From contig CAZFVR010000007.1 of assembly GCA_964522215.1 (NCBI GenBank), forward strand, positions 5,417-69,416: a stretch of DNA of 64,000 nucleotides, written 5' to 3'. The notes under the pieces are model-generated. The model searched no databases, had not been told where the DNA came from, and saw only the letters and a program-made list of their open reading frames with translations. This document shows positions 35,199 to 43,563 of this stretch, in pieces. How positions within the stretch are numbered: the first letter of the stretch is position 1; the number at the start of each line of letters is the position of its first letter. Position numbers and translations under genes: made by a program. The DNA comes from CAG-390 sp964522215 (GTDB lineage: Bacteria > Bacillota > Clostridia > Oscillospirales > CAG-272).

Positions 35199-35227
35199 AT
35201 TATATCATACAAAATCGATTTTTGCAA
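35199..35227 (-). promoter_or_regulatory. SigA-like promoter of rpmE
   Basis: On the minus strand: TTGCAA (35227-35222), 17-nt spacer, perfect TATAAT (35204-35199). Confidence 0.75.
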
Positions 35228-35328
35228 TACCTTTTTATATTTTTTTCTCGCTCGCGGCAGTTTTTTTTCAAAAAAACCGAAAATACCGCCCAAAGATCCC
35301 CGTGCCGCCCAAATATCCTCACCGCATC

Positions 35329-35357
35329 TTTACATTTGCGCGTTTTTGTGATACAAT
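35329..35357 (+). promoter_or_regulatory. SigA-like promoter of mtaB
   Basis: TTTACA (35329-35334), 17-nt spacer, TACAAT (35352-35357). The leader of about 130 nt contains a small hairpin (CCTACGAGAGTTCGTGAGG) but no recognised riboswitch. Confidence 0.65.
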
Positions 35358-35487
35358 ATCTATCACACAGCAAGCCTACGAGAGTTCGTGAGGCGACTTG
35401 ATCTATTATTCTGCAGAGATCATATTGTTTTATTAATTCTTTTAATAAAAAAGGAAGCTTTGGCGGCGGCAGGAGCGGAGGTAGCCG

Positions 35488-36858
35488 ATGGCAATTAAAG
35501 CAAAAAGCAATAGCGCCCGCGTGGGGATACTCACGCTCGGGTGCAAGGTAAATCAATACGAAAGCGAGGCTATGGCCGAGGAGCTGACACGGCGCGGCTT
35601 TTTGGCAACGGATGCGGGCGAGGTGTGCGATGCGTACATCATAAACACCTGCACCGTAACCGCAGAGGCGGCACGCAAATCACGCCAGATGATACGCCGT
35701 CTGCGTTCACGCTCGCCCGAGGCGAGGATAGTAGTTACAGGCTGCCTTGCACAAACAACACCCGCCGAGCTTGCAAAGCTTGCGGGGGTGGACTCTGTGA
35801 TCGGCAATGCCAAAAAGCTTGCGGCGGTGGACGAGATAGAGCGGTTGCTCGGCGAGGGGGTCAAGGATGGACCCACGACCGCACGCACAGATGCGCCCAC
35901 GCTTGACGGGTGCGCGTTTGAGCCAATGAGGATAGCCTCCTTTGCCCGCACGCGCGTGTACCTGAAGATAGAGGATGGCTGTGAGAACCGCTGTTCCTAT
36001 TGTATAATCCCGGATGCACGCGGTCCTGTGCGCTCAAAGCCGCAGAGAGAGGTGCTATCCGAGATATCAGGGCTTATCGGCGGCGGCGCACGCGAGATAG
36101 TAGTCACGGGCATTGAGGTGGCATCCTACGGGCGCGACCTTGGGAATACCGACCTTGGCTCTCTCCTTTGCGACATAGATGCCCTGCCTGAGGTGCGCGC
36201 AAAGGACGTGCGCATTCGCCTTGGGTCACTTGAGCCTTCACTTATGCGCCCTGATTTTATAGAGCGTATAGCCGCACTCGGTTCTCTTGCACCGCATTTT
36301 CACATTTCCCTGCAAAGCGGATGCTCGCGCACGCTTGCCGCCATGCGCCGCAAATACAATGCCGAGCGTGCCATGCGCGTGATGGAGGATCTGCGTGCGG
36401 CGATACCCGGCGTGCAATTTACCTGCGATGTTATTGCGGGTTTTCCGGGTGAGAGCGAGACCGACCACGCCGAAACGCTTGATTTTATGCGCCGCGCACG
36501 CTTTTTGGCCGCGCATGTCTTTCCATATTCAAAAAGGGACGGCACTCCCGCCGCCACCATGCCGGATCAAGTGCCGGAGGATGTAAAGCACCGCCGCGCT
36601 GCAGAGATATCGGCGCTTTCGGGCGAGATACGCCGCGAGATACTCAGCGAGGCGGCAGCGGCCGCTCCCGCCCGCCGCGTGCTTTTTGAAAGCTTCCAAA
36701 ACGGACATGCCGTAGGGCACACGGATTCCTTTATTGAGGTCAGAGTACCGTCGGCGGAGGATCTGCACGGCCGCCGAATCACCGTTCGCCTTTTGGGCGT
36801 TGAGACCGACCCGCGGTTTGAATACGGCTCCGTGTGCACCGGAGAGATAGTGAAATAA
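35488..36858 (+). CDS. mtaB: tRNA t6A37 methylthiotransferase MtaB
   Basis: Radical SAM enzyme that adds a methylthio group to t6A37 of ANN-decoding tRNAs. 456 residues: N-terminal MTTase domain with three Cys ([4Fe-4S] auxiliary cluster: LGCKVNQYE, NTCTVT, GCLAQ), radical SAM core with CENRCSYCIIP (C-x3-C-x2-C), and a C-terminal TRAM-like beta region. GGAGGTAGCCG precedes the ATG at 35488. The motif set fits MtaB/YqeV rather than MiaB. Single gene with own promoter and terminator. Confidence 0.93.
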   Translation: MAIKAKSNSARVGILTLGCKVNQYESEAMAEELTRRGFLATDAGEVCDAYIINTCTVTAEAARKSRQMIRRLRSRSPEARIVVTGCLAQTTPAELAKLAGVDSVIGNAKKLAAVDEIERLLGEGVKDGPTTARTDAPTLDGCAFEPMRIASFARTRVYLKIEDGCENRCSYCIIPDARGPVRSKPQREVLSEISGLIGGGAREIVVTGIEVASYGRDLGNTDLGSLLCDIDALPEVRAKDVRIRLGSLEPSLMRPDFIERIAALGSLAPHFHISLQSGCSRTLAAMRRKYNAERAMRVMEDLRAAIPGVQFTCDVIAGFPGESETDHAETLDFMRRARFLAAHVFPYSKRDGTPAATMPDQVPEDVKHRRAAEISALSGEIRREILSEAAAAAPARRVLFESFQNGHAVGHTDSFIEVRVPSAEDLHGRRITVRLLGVETDPRFEYGSVCTGEIVK

Positions 36859-36870
36859 CAAATATAAAAG

Positions 36871-36906
36871 ACCGAGCGGAGGCACAGCCTCTGCTCGGCT
36901 TTTTGT
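36871..36906 (+). terminator. Rho-independent terminator of mtaB
   Basis: 13-bp stem (one G-U) from 36871 to 36900, then TTTTTG; 13 nt after the mtaB stop. Confidence 0.85.
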
Positions 36907-36973
36907 AATGTGGTCTTTATCGCCGATATCGCACACTTTCTTCTTCTTTTTTCAGAAAGCTTGGACAAAGGGA

Positions 36974-37003
36974 TTGACATTAAATGCAATTGGGTGATAT
37001 AAA
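36974..37003 (+). promoter_or_regulatory. Promoter of the frameshifted secreted-protein gene
   Basis: Perfect TTGACA (36974-36979), 18-nt spacer, TATAAA (36998-37003). A direct repeat of CTTGCAAACAAAA (about 37028 and 37050) surrounds the AAGGAGA ribosome binding site. Confidence 0.7.
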
Positions 37004-37064
37004 GTACTTGCAAGATGTTTTTGTCACCTTGCAAACAAAAAAAAGGAGACTTGCAAACAAAACC

Positions 37065-37860
37065 ATGAAAAAAACATTATGGATTCTTGTTGCCGCTATC
37101 ACCGCTGCGCCGCCGGTGATATCTATCCCCCGCTGCACTTTCCTACAGTGATGTGCAAAGCGCTATATCAAACGAGGCCGAAGCCGCAAATGTTATCGCC
37201 AATATGGACACAAAGGGACTTGTTTCCGCATCCGCTATCACGTCATCATACAAAGCGTATCGCTTAAGTGCGGCTGCGTTTGCCGCGCTTGCCGACACGA
37301 GCGCCACGCCCGACCTCAGCGGCTTTGATGTTTATTGGCACATGATAGCCGCGGACGGAAGCGACACTCTCCTGAAGAATGAAAATAACGGATGGCAGGC
37401 CATGGGCAAGAGCCTACCCGGTGAGAGCGATGCCGGCACGATGTCCACCATCGTTGGCACAGCATCCGCAACGTCCGGTGCGCAGCCGATCTCAGCACTT
37501 AGTCAGCTCGGCGCCGATGCCAACTGCGTAGCATGCATCGCAGTGCCTGATCACCACACAACCTTTATCCTCTTCTCAGATCAGGGCGAGCTGAGCGTTA
37601 TCCCCTACGGGAGTCGCCCGGACCTTACAGAGCTCAAAAACGGCGAGCTTTATTCTCTCAACAAGGCTTTGGATATCCTCTCCGAGAGCATGTCGCTCCC
37701 CGTGATCGCCGGCGACCTGTACGGCGGCGCGGCGGCTCCGGAGAGCACAGAAATGCTCCCGGTGATCATACCATCCGTCCTCTTTTTGGTAATTATTGTA
37801 TTATTCGCTGTAATGATGGTCAATAAAAGGCGCCAAAAGAGCGCAACAGTCGGTGTATAA
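37065..37860 (+). pseudogene. Secreted/membrane-anchored protein gene with a one-base frameshift in the signal peptide
   Basis: The ATG at 37065 opens a signal peptide (MKKTLWILVAAITAAPP) that stops at 37149-37151. The body continues in another frame to 37860. Dropping one C from the run of five C at 37127-37131 joins the two frames as ..VISIPAALSYSDVQ.., a plausible cleavage region, giving 264 residues. The body (about 200 residues) is unknown to me; a C-terminal TM segment (IIPSVLFLVIIVLFAVMMV) followed by NKRRQK would anchor it with a short cytoplasmic tail. As printed, only an N-terminally truncated protein from the GTG at 37153 could be made. Either a base-calling or assembly error, a true disruption, or a length-variable switch. 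Promoter and ribosome binding site are intact. Confidence 0.7.
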
Positions 37861-37892
37861 CATCGTTTTTTTAAGAAAAAACAAAAAAACAC

Positions 37893-37921
37893 TTGCTTTT
37901 TTCCCTCAAGTGTGATATAAT
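37893..37921 (+). promoter_or_regulatory. SigA-like promoter of rpmB
   Basis: TTGCTT (37893-37898), 17-nt spacer, perfect TATAAT (37916-37921). Confidence 0.75.
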
Positions 37922-37974
37922 AACCGATGTTATATGTAAATGATATGCTACTATATATTGAGGAGGTGTCACTA

Positions 37975-38163
37975 ATGGCAAAATGCAGTGTTTGCGGCAA
38001 GGGCGTTGTGTTCGGTAACTCGGTATCGCACTCCCATCGCAAGACCAACAGAGCATGGAAGCCCAACATCCGCAAGGTCAAGGTTTCCGAAAACGGCACA
38101 GTCAAGACTGTCAGCATGTGTGCACGTTGTCTGCGCACCCTGAAAAAGGTTGACAACGCCTGA
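37975..38163 (+). CDS. rpmB: Ribosomal protein L28, zinc-binding type
   Basis: 62 residues from the ATG at 37975, with AGGAGGTG 7 nt upstream. Typical L28 motifs SVSHSHRKTNRAWKPNI and two Cys pairs (CSVCGKG, CARCLR) for zinc. Stand-alone gene with promoter and terminator. Confidence 0.97.
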   Translation: MAKCSVCGKGVVFGNSVSHSHRKTNRAWKPNIRKVKVSENGTVKTVSMCARCLRTLKKVDNA

Positions 38164-38175
38164 TCAGAGCCTGTA

Positions 38176-38207
38176 ATGGGGTCGGAGCAAAAATGCTCCG
38201 ACCCCAT
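38176..38207 (+). terminator. Terminator-like hairpin after rpmB
   Basis: 14-bp perfect stem (38176-38189 with 38194-38207) with an AAAA loop. The T-tract is weak, but the stem sits 12 nt after the rpmB stop. Confidence 0.75.
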
Positions 38208-38257
38208 GATCATTTATAGGCAAGATCCAAACCGCTAAAAGTAATGGAGGTAGGCAG

Positions 38258-38965
38258 GTGATATTGGCAGTCGGCGCGGGCCTGCCGCGCAGATATACAG
38301 CCGCGGCCGAGCGGATGGGGTGCAAGGTGATCACCCTGCCGCCCTGCCCCGCGCTCCCACGGCCGCTTGCATCGCACGCAGATCTTTTGATCTGCCACAT
38401 GGGCGATCGGATATATACATTCCGCGATTATTATCAAACAGCGGCGGCGGAGCTTGACCATATAGCGGCCGCCGGCGGGTGCAGCATCAGCTTTTTGGAG
38501 GCCGCTCCCGGGGACAGCTACCCGCAGGATGTGCCGCTGTGCATCAGGCAGGTGGGCAGGTATGTGATAAGCAACCCGCGCACTGCGCCGGAGCTTTGCC
38601 GCACGGCAACAGCCGCGGGGCTGATACCGATATACACGCGGCAGGGGTACACTGCTTGCTCGGCGCTCGCGGTCGGAAATGGCGTTATGACCGCCGACAG
38701 CGGGATAAAAAAAGCCGCCGAGGCGGCGGGGCTTGCGGTGCTTGAGATCACGCAGGGCGGGATACTCCTGCCCGGGTATGACTACGGCTTTATTGGCGGC
38801 ACCTGCGGCGTTTGCCCCGAACGGGGCGAGGTTTGGTTTGCCGGTGACCCGCTGACCCACCCGAACGGCGCCGAGATCACAGACTTCATCGAGCACCACG
38901 GCTATCGCGCCGTCCCACTCGCAGACGGCCCGCTCTTTGATTGCGGTGGGATGTTCTTTTTTTGA
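38258..38965 (+). CDS. GME-fold-like protein (DUF6873 type)
   Basis: 235 residues from the GTG at 38258, with GGAGG 7 nt upstream. It resembles Clostridia proteins annotated as DUF6873, a guanidino-group-modifying-enzyme (arginine deiminase-like) fold: alternating motifs CHMGDRIYTF, GNGVMTADSGI, GGTCGVCPERG and an Asp/His-rich middle. The catalytic Cys of arginine deiminases is not clearly conserved, so enzymatic activity is uncertain. I am moderately sure of the family. No operon partner; the following terminator is shared with the convergent gene. Confidence 0.6.
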   Translation: MILAVGAGLPRRYTAAAERMGCKVITLPPCPALPRPLASHADLLICHMGDRIYTFRDYYQTAAAELDHIAAAGGCSISFLEAAPGDSYPQDVPLCIRQVGRYVISNPRTAPELCRTATAAGLIPIYTRQGYTACSALAVGNGVMTADSGIKKAAEAAGLAVLEITQGGILLPGYDYGFIGGTCGVCPERGEVWFAGDPLTHPNGAEITDFIEHHGYRAVPLADGPLFDCGGMFFF

Positions 38966-39016
38966 TCCCACATGCGCCGCAATGATCGAGGATCTATGAT
39001 ATTGCGTAATATGAAT

Positions 39017-39055
39017 ACATCCACCACCGCGATGCAGGATCGCGGTGGTGGATGT
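39017..39055. terminator. Bidirectional terminator
   Basis: 17-bp perfect stem (39017-39033 with 39039-39055) and a 5-nt loop, flanked by TTATTTAT on the plus strand and A/T-rich sequence on the other side; between convergent genes. Confidence 0.85.
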
Positions 39056-39099
39056 TATTTATATTCATAAGAAATCAAGTCGCCTGACAAGCCGTGCTA

Positions 39100-40221
39100 T
39101 CAGATATTCACCTGCTCCTCGGCGGTGACGGTGCCGCAATTATCGACAAAGCGGACAGTTGCGGTATTGCCGTCAAGCGTTATGGCGCCGCAGACGAAGA
39201 ACTCGGCATTCTCCTTGGAGAGTTTGGAGGAGGCCACTATCGGGCAGGGCTGGCAGTGGGCATCCCTCTCGCCGCCCGGATAGCTTACATAGCAACGGTG
39301 GACGTGTCCGCTCAGCATCAGGTTCGGCTTTATGCGGTCACGAAGCAGCCGGCCCCAGTGGGCAAAGGTCGCCTCCTCGATATTAAACGGCGGCACGCGG
39401 CGCTCGGTAAAGGGGTTATGCGCCACTACCAAGCGGTATTTTATTGAGGGATCGGTGTATTCCTGTTCATTTGCAGCTACCGCCTCAAGCCAACGGCTCT
39501 CGCGGCGGCGGAATGCCTCACAGCATATGGTGTGGCCATATTCCTCATTGTCATCAGGCTTATCCTCGGCGCAGTCAAGCACCACACCCCATACAGGTCC
39601 CAAACGGAAGGTAAAATAAGAAACGCCGTTATCGGTGGGGGTATGGTCGGCAATATTTTCGGCATAGATACCGCGTGTATCGTGATTGCCACGGGCAAAA
39701 ACAACGGGAATGCGCCCGCCCGTGATCTCGGCGGCTATGCGGTGGATCGCCTTAAAATAGGAAAGGTCACCACTGTGGTTGGGGATATCGCCGTTGAGCA
39801 TCAATATGTCAAGCGTCTCGCCTATCCGCTCAAAATATCTGCCCGCGTTTACAGGACCGCTGACGCGGTTATGCGCATCCGCGATATTGATGATGTTTAT
39901 ACGCTGCTTATCTGCATCAACAGGGCAAAAATCAGAGGTGTATTCCTCGACCTCTCCCACGACCGAGCGATAGGGCTTGCGCTCGATCATACGTCTCCAA
40001 CGCACGGTATAAGAGCGGGCGGAGTTGAGCGCATCCTGCGGCACCGTCATTTTATGCGTGAGGCTTGCCGAGCGCAAAATACCGTTTGAATCGTCATAAT
40101 ACTCCTCATCGCCAACGCCCACCCACATAAGGCAGGGCTCGTTTACCGGAACTATTATCTCGTAATTGTTGCCTACCGCGTAAACAGTTGGAAGCGTGTG
40201 GAAAATTTCGGGTCTTTCCAT
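39100..40221 (-). CDS. Calcineurin-like metallophosphoesterase
   Basis: 373 residues, no signal peptide. N-terminal ~100 residues look like the Fn3-like domain of purple acid phosphatases. The metallophosphoesterase core has the dinuclear metal ligands: DAH in IADAHNR, GD in LNGDIPNH, GNHD in FARGNHDTRG, His in VVAHNP and GHVH in LSGHVHRC. The first motif has Ala between Asp and His (D-A-H), as in several relatives. Substrate unknown, presumably cytoplasmic. Confidence 0.88.
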   Translation of the reverse strand: MERPEIFHTLPTVYAVGNNYEIIVPVNEPCLMWVGVGDEEYYDDSNGILRSASLTHKMTVPQDALNSARSYTVRWRRMIERKPYRSVVGEVEEYTSDFCPVDADKQRINIINIADAHNRVSGPVNAGRYFERIGETLDILMLNGDIPNHSGDLSYFKAIHRIAAEITGGRIPVVFARGNHDTRGIYAENIADHTPTDNGVSYFTFRLGPVWGVVLDCAEDKPDDNEEYGHTICCEAFRRRESRWLEAVAANEQEYTDPSIKYRLVVAHNPFTERRVPPFNIEEATFAHWGRLLRDRIKPNLMLSGHVHRCYVSYPGGERDAHCQPCPIVASSKLSKENAEFFVCGAITLDGNTATVRFVDNCGTVTAEEQVNI

Positions 40222-40338
40222 CTTTTAAGTCTCCGATCCGGCGAAAACGCCTTTTTATTGCTATCAGTATATCACGCGGGTCGGCAAATGTCAATAAAAA
40301 AACAGCACCCGGAGGTGTTTTTTATATTAAAAGTAAAA

Positions 40339-40360
40339 GGCGCGGAGTAGTCTCCGCGCC
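40339..40360 (-). terminator. Terminator of the PIG-L gene
   Basis: 9-bp GC-rich perfect stem with a TAGT/ACTA loop, followed on the minus strand by CTTTTACTTTT; 11 nt after the stop codon. Confidence 0.8.
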
Positions 40361-40371
40361 AAGATACACTT

Positions 40372-41862
40372 TTAGTTTTTATTATTGTTTTTGCTCGTTC
40401 TAAAGCCTATACCCATTGCCGCCAATATCACTAACAAAACTATTACCGCAAGCAGGATGGCGACCGCAGGAGATCCCACCACTGCCCCACTCGCACCGGA
40501 CGTTTCGGCATCCGATGCGACATCCTCCGGGGGCTGTGCGGCGGAGGCGGTCGTGATATCCGCGGGGACAGTCGGCAGGCCCCCGGAGGTCTCTGCGCCG
40601 TTTGATGGAAGCGCGACGGTATCGGACACAACTGTGTTGGCTGTTTGCTGTGAGCGAACGGCAAGATTTTCAAAAAAATCTCCGCCGATGCTATCCGCGC
40701 CGACGAGTGAACGGTAAAGGCCGTAGTCTGTAGGCTTATATGTAGTTATCTCGGTGGCTTTTGTGTATTCCCGATCCTTGCCGTGTATCCACGCCGTAAA
40801 CCAAGTATACTGCTGTGAAAGATGGCAGGCATAGCCGAGCTTTGATACCTCGTAGGCCGTCATGCCGCCAAAGCGGGACAGTGGACGATCCCAATCCATG
40901 GTGATCCTGTTTTCGGAATAGAGGTGCAGGTAGGTCTTTGGCACATCCCACACTGCAAGCTCGCCTGCGGGCAGAAGATACGAGGGATCGGCGGCAAGTG
41001 TCAGCGCCGAAATGAGCGTATCCGTGTTTATCTTATGCTGTGGGTGACCGTACTCGCCGTCTATATCATGCCCCACCACCACCTGCGGGCGGTAACGGCG
41101 AAGCATCTCTACCTGAAACGCCACAAGCTCGTCCCGCGTAAAGCCCTCGGCAAGTGCTGCGTCATAGGAATAATCAAGCGTTTCGTTATAGCCATCCCAA
41201 TAGTCGGGCAGGCCGCCGATGATCGGATACCGCCGCACGCCGACCGTCCAAAGACCGTTAAGCAGCTCGTGCGGGCGATTTCTGGTATTATTGTGGTTTG
41301 TAAAATACACCACCTGGGTGCTGTATTGCAGCTCACCCGCGTAATAGGGCAAAACGCCCAAAAAGAACAACTGCTCGTCATCCGCGTGAGTGGTCATAAG
41401 CATAAGGTCGGCATCACCCTCAGCCGGTTGCCAGCACTGTACCCAATCAGGCAGCTCACCTGCGGAGAAGACATATATATCGCATATTTCCACCGTGCCG
41501 CCGTCAAAGACCAGCTCGATATCAAATATATCGCCGCCCTGAGCTTGCAGTGAAGCAAGATCGCACCATTCATGCAAAAAGCCGTAGCGGCCACACATTG
41601 CCTCGGCACCGCCGGCAGATATATGCCACTGCGGCGGCGTGCGGTCAAATTTTATATACACGCCCGCGATGGGTGTGGGGGAGCTTATTTTTATCACCGC
41701 ACCGTTGTCCATGACCTCGCGCGTCCCCTCCCGACCGTCGGTCAATGCCGAGTAAGACGGCGAGATAACGGCGGTGGCAGTGATATCCTCCGCGCACACG
41801 GTCGCGGTCAGAACGAGCATCGTCACAGTGATAAATGCAAGCAGCAAAAAAGTTTTTCTCAT
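40372..41862 (-). CDS. Secreted, C-terminally anchored PIG-L family deacetylase
   Basis: 496 residues. Signal peptide (LLLAFITVTMLVLTATVCA), a beta-rich N-terminal domain (about 30-140), then a PIG-L/LmbE domain with the metal motifs THADDE (about 155; the usual form is AHPDDE) and GHPQH (about 265). A Ser/Thr/Ala/Pro-rich linker and a C-terminal TM segment (VAILLAVIVLLVILAAMGIGF) with a short basic tail follow. PIG-L enzymes are zinc-dependent N-deacetylases of N-acetylglucosamine-containing molecules; outside the cell it may act on peptidoglycan, glycans or a host polysaccharide. The weak ribosome binding site lies just after a hairpin at 41873-41909. It stands between ftsZ and the phosphoesterase on the same strand. 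Confidence 0.85.
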   Translation of the reverse strand: MRKTFLLLAFITVTMLVLTATVCAEDITATAVISPSYSALTDGREGTREVMDNGAVIKISSPTPIAGVYIKFDRTPPQWHISAGGAEAMCGRYGFLHEWCDLASLQAQGGDIFDIELVFDGGTVEICDIYVFSAGELPDWVQCWQPAEGDADLMLMTTHADDEQLFFLGVLPYYAGELQYSTQVVYFTNHNNTRNRPHELLNGLWTVGVRRYPIIGGLPDYWDGYNETLDYSYDAALAEGFTRDELVAFQVEMLRRYRPQVVVGHDIDGEYGHPQHKINTDTLISALTLAADPSYLLPAGELAVWDVPKTYLHLYSENRITMDWDRPLSRFGGMTAYEVSKLGYACHLSQQYTWFTAWIHGKDREYTKATEITTYKPTDYGLYRSLVGADSIGGDFFENLAVRSQQTANTVVSDTVALPSNGAETSGGLPTVPADITTASAAQPPEDVASDAETSGASGAVVGSPAVAILLAVIVLLVILAAMGIGFRTSKNNNKN

Positions 41863-41872
41863 AACACACCAC

Positions 41873-41909
41873 GGGCGAAGCCGAGCACATGCGCGCTCCG
41901 GCTTCGCCC
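41873..41909. terminator. Hairpin between ftsZ and the PIG-L gene
   Basis: 11-bp perfect stem (GGGCGAAGCCG with CGGCTTCGCCC) with a 15-nt loop, followed by a T-tract on the plus strand only. On the minus strand it separates ftsZ from the PIG-L gene, 100 nt past the ftsZ stop, and overlaps the leader of the PIG-L gene. Confidence 0.6.
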
Positions 41910-42009
41910 ATTATTTTTTATTCTCCTTGTTTTGTTTGCTTTGTTTCGTGGTCAACACAGGCAAGACAAGGGCAAAAACGGTATTGCCGTTATTTTCGGG
42001 TGAGTCTTA

Positions 42010-43296
42010 TCAGCCGCGACCCGATCCGCGAAAATCATCGCGGCGCTTGCGGTTGCGCAGGATGGACATTATCTCATCAAAGCCATCGGCATCCTTAGGG
42101 AGCTCGTTTGCGCTCTTGGGGATATCATTGACTGCGGGCTGTGCCTGGGGTCTTTGCACCTCTGCGGGGCGCTGTGCCTCGACAGTGCGTGCGGGCTGGG
42201 GAGCGGGCTGTACCGGTGCAGGCTCGGCAGGTGCTGCGGGAGCGGGCTGGGGACGAACAACTTTAGGCTCGGCCTCCGCCTTTGCCTCGGCAGTCTTTTG
42301 AACTGCGGGTGCGGCGGTATTGTGGAGCGCCTCCTCGCTGTCCTTTTCAAAGCCTGTGGCAATGATGGTGATCTTCATCTCGTCATCAAGATCGGGATCG
42401 AACGCAACACCCCAGATAACGTTGGCATCGGGGCTTGCCTCGTTGGCGATCATGGTAGATGCAAGGTCGGCATCCTCAAGTCCGACATCGGGAGAGATGG
42501 ATATGCTTACAAGAATGCCTGTAGCACCCTTGATGGAGGTCTCAAGCAGGGGGCTGGAGATAGCGGCCTTGGCGGCAAGCTCTGCTTTATCCTTACCTGT
42601 CGCACTGCCAACGCCCATGTGAGCAAAGCCCGCATCGTGCATGACGGATGTAACGTCGGCAAAGTCAAGGTTGATAAATCCGGGCACGTTGATAAGCTCG
42701 GATATGCTCTGCACGCCGCGGCGGAGAACATCATCGGCTATCTCAAACGCATTAAAGAGGGTTATGCGAGTATCGGAGACCTGTTTGAGTCTTTCATTGG
42801 GTATGATAACGAGTGAATCGACATACTGGCTGAGCTGACGGATACCCTCCTCTGCCTGGCGCATACGACGGCTGCCCTCAAAGATAAAGGGCTTTGTGAC
42901 GATAGCCACGGTGAGGATATCCATCTCCTTGGCTATACGCGCAACAACGGGAGCCGCACCGGTTCCCGTGCCGCCGCCCATACCTGTGGCGATAAAGACC
43001 ATATCGGCACCTGCAAGTGCGGATTTGATCTCCTCGGTGTTCTCCTCAGCGGCGCGCTGGCCGATCTCGGGGTTAGCACCCGCGCCGTGACCGCGAGTGA
43101 CCTTTTCGCCTATAACGATCTGATTGGGCGCATTGGATGAACGAAGCGCCTGCTTATCGGTATTTACCGCAATAAATTCCACACCGCGGATATTGGTGCT
43201 TATCATTCTGTTTACAGCGTTGTTTCCGCCGCCGCCAACTCCGACGACCTTAATACTTACGCCGCTTTCGAGTAAATCATCATGCTCAAATGCCAT
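42010..43296 (-). CDS. ftsZ: Cell division protein FtsZ
   Basis: 428 residues. Tubulin-like GTPase: GGGGNNAVNRM near the start and the signature GGGTGTGAAPV (about 105-115); GTPase domain to about residue 320; a long Ala/Pro/Glu-rich linker; C-terminal peptide DEIMSILRNRKRRDD, where the usual Ile-Pro-x-Phe-Leu core is altered (Met-Ser-Ile-Leu). The start is fixed by GGAGGAAATAAAA before the ATG. Last gene of the dcw cluster; there is no ftsA in front. The 267 nt between it and divIB are A/T-rich and probably hold a promoter: TATAAT is seen on the minus strand at 43450-43445, but no properly spaced -35. Confidence 0.97.
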   Translation of the reverse strand: MAFEHDDLLESGVSIKVVGVGGGGNNAVNRMISTNIRGVEFIAVNTDKQALRSSNAPNQIVIGEKVTRGHGAGANPEIGQRAAEENTEEIKSALAGADMVFIATGMGGGTGTGAAPVVARIAKEMDILTVAIVTKPFIFEGSRRMRQAEEGIRQLSQYVDSLVIIPNERLKQVSDTRITLFNAFEIADDVLRRGVQSISELINVPGFINLDFADVTSVMHDAGFAHMGVGSATGKDKAELAAKAAISSPLLETSIKGATGILVSISISPDVGLEDADLASTMIANEASPDANVIWGVAFDPDLDDEMKITIIATGFEKDSEEALHNTAAPAVQKTAEAKAEAEPKVVRPQPAPAAPAEPAPVQPAPQPARTVEAQRPAEVQRPQAQPAVNDIPKSANELPKDADGFDEIMSILRNRKRRDDFRGSGRG

Positions 43297-43563
43297 TTTT
43301 ATTTCCTCCGGATCTGTTCTTTTTGATCGAACTTTTTATACTTTGTACTTATTTTTTCTTTGCAATTTCAAGCTATCGGATGCCATGGTCACACCCGACC
43401 CACAGCCCGCGCAAAGCCTTTTGCGCACGCCTTACATTTCATCTATTATATAATAATATTTTTTTTGATTTTTTTCAAGGGGTTTTGCGAAAATTTCTTA
43501 TTTTTTCGTATAAACATTTATTTCACGACAATATTTTGCCGTTATTTGGGGGCGCACAGCGAC

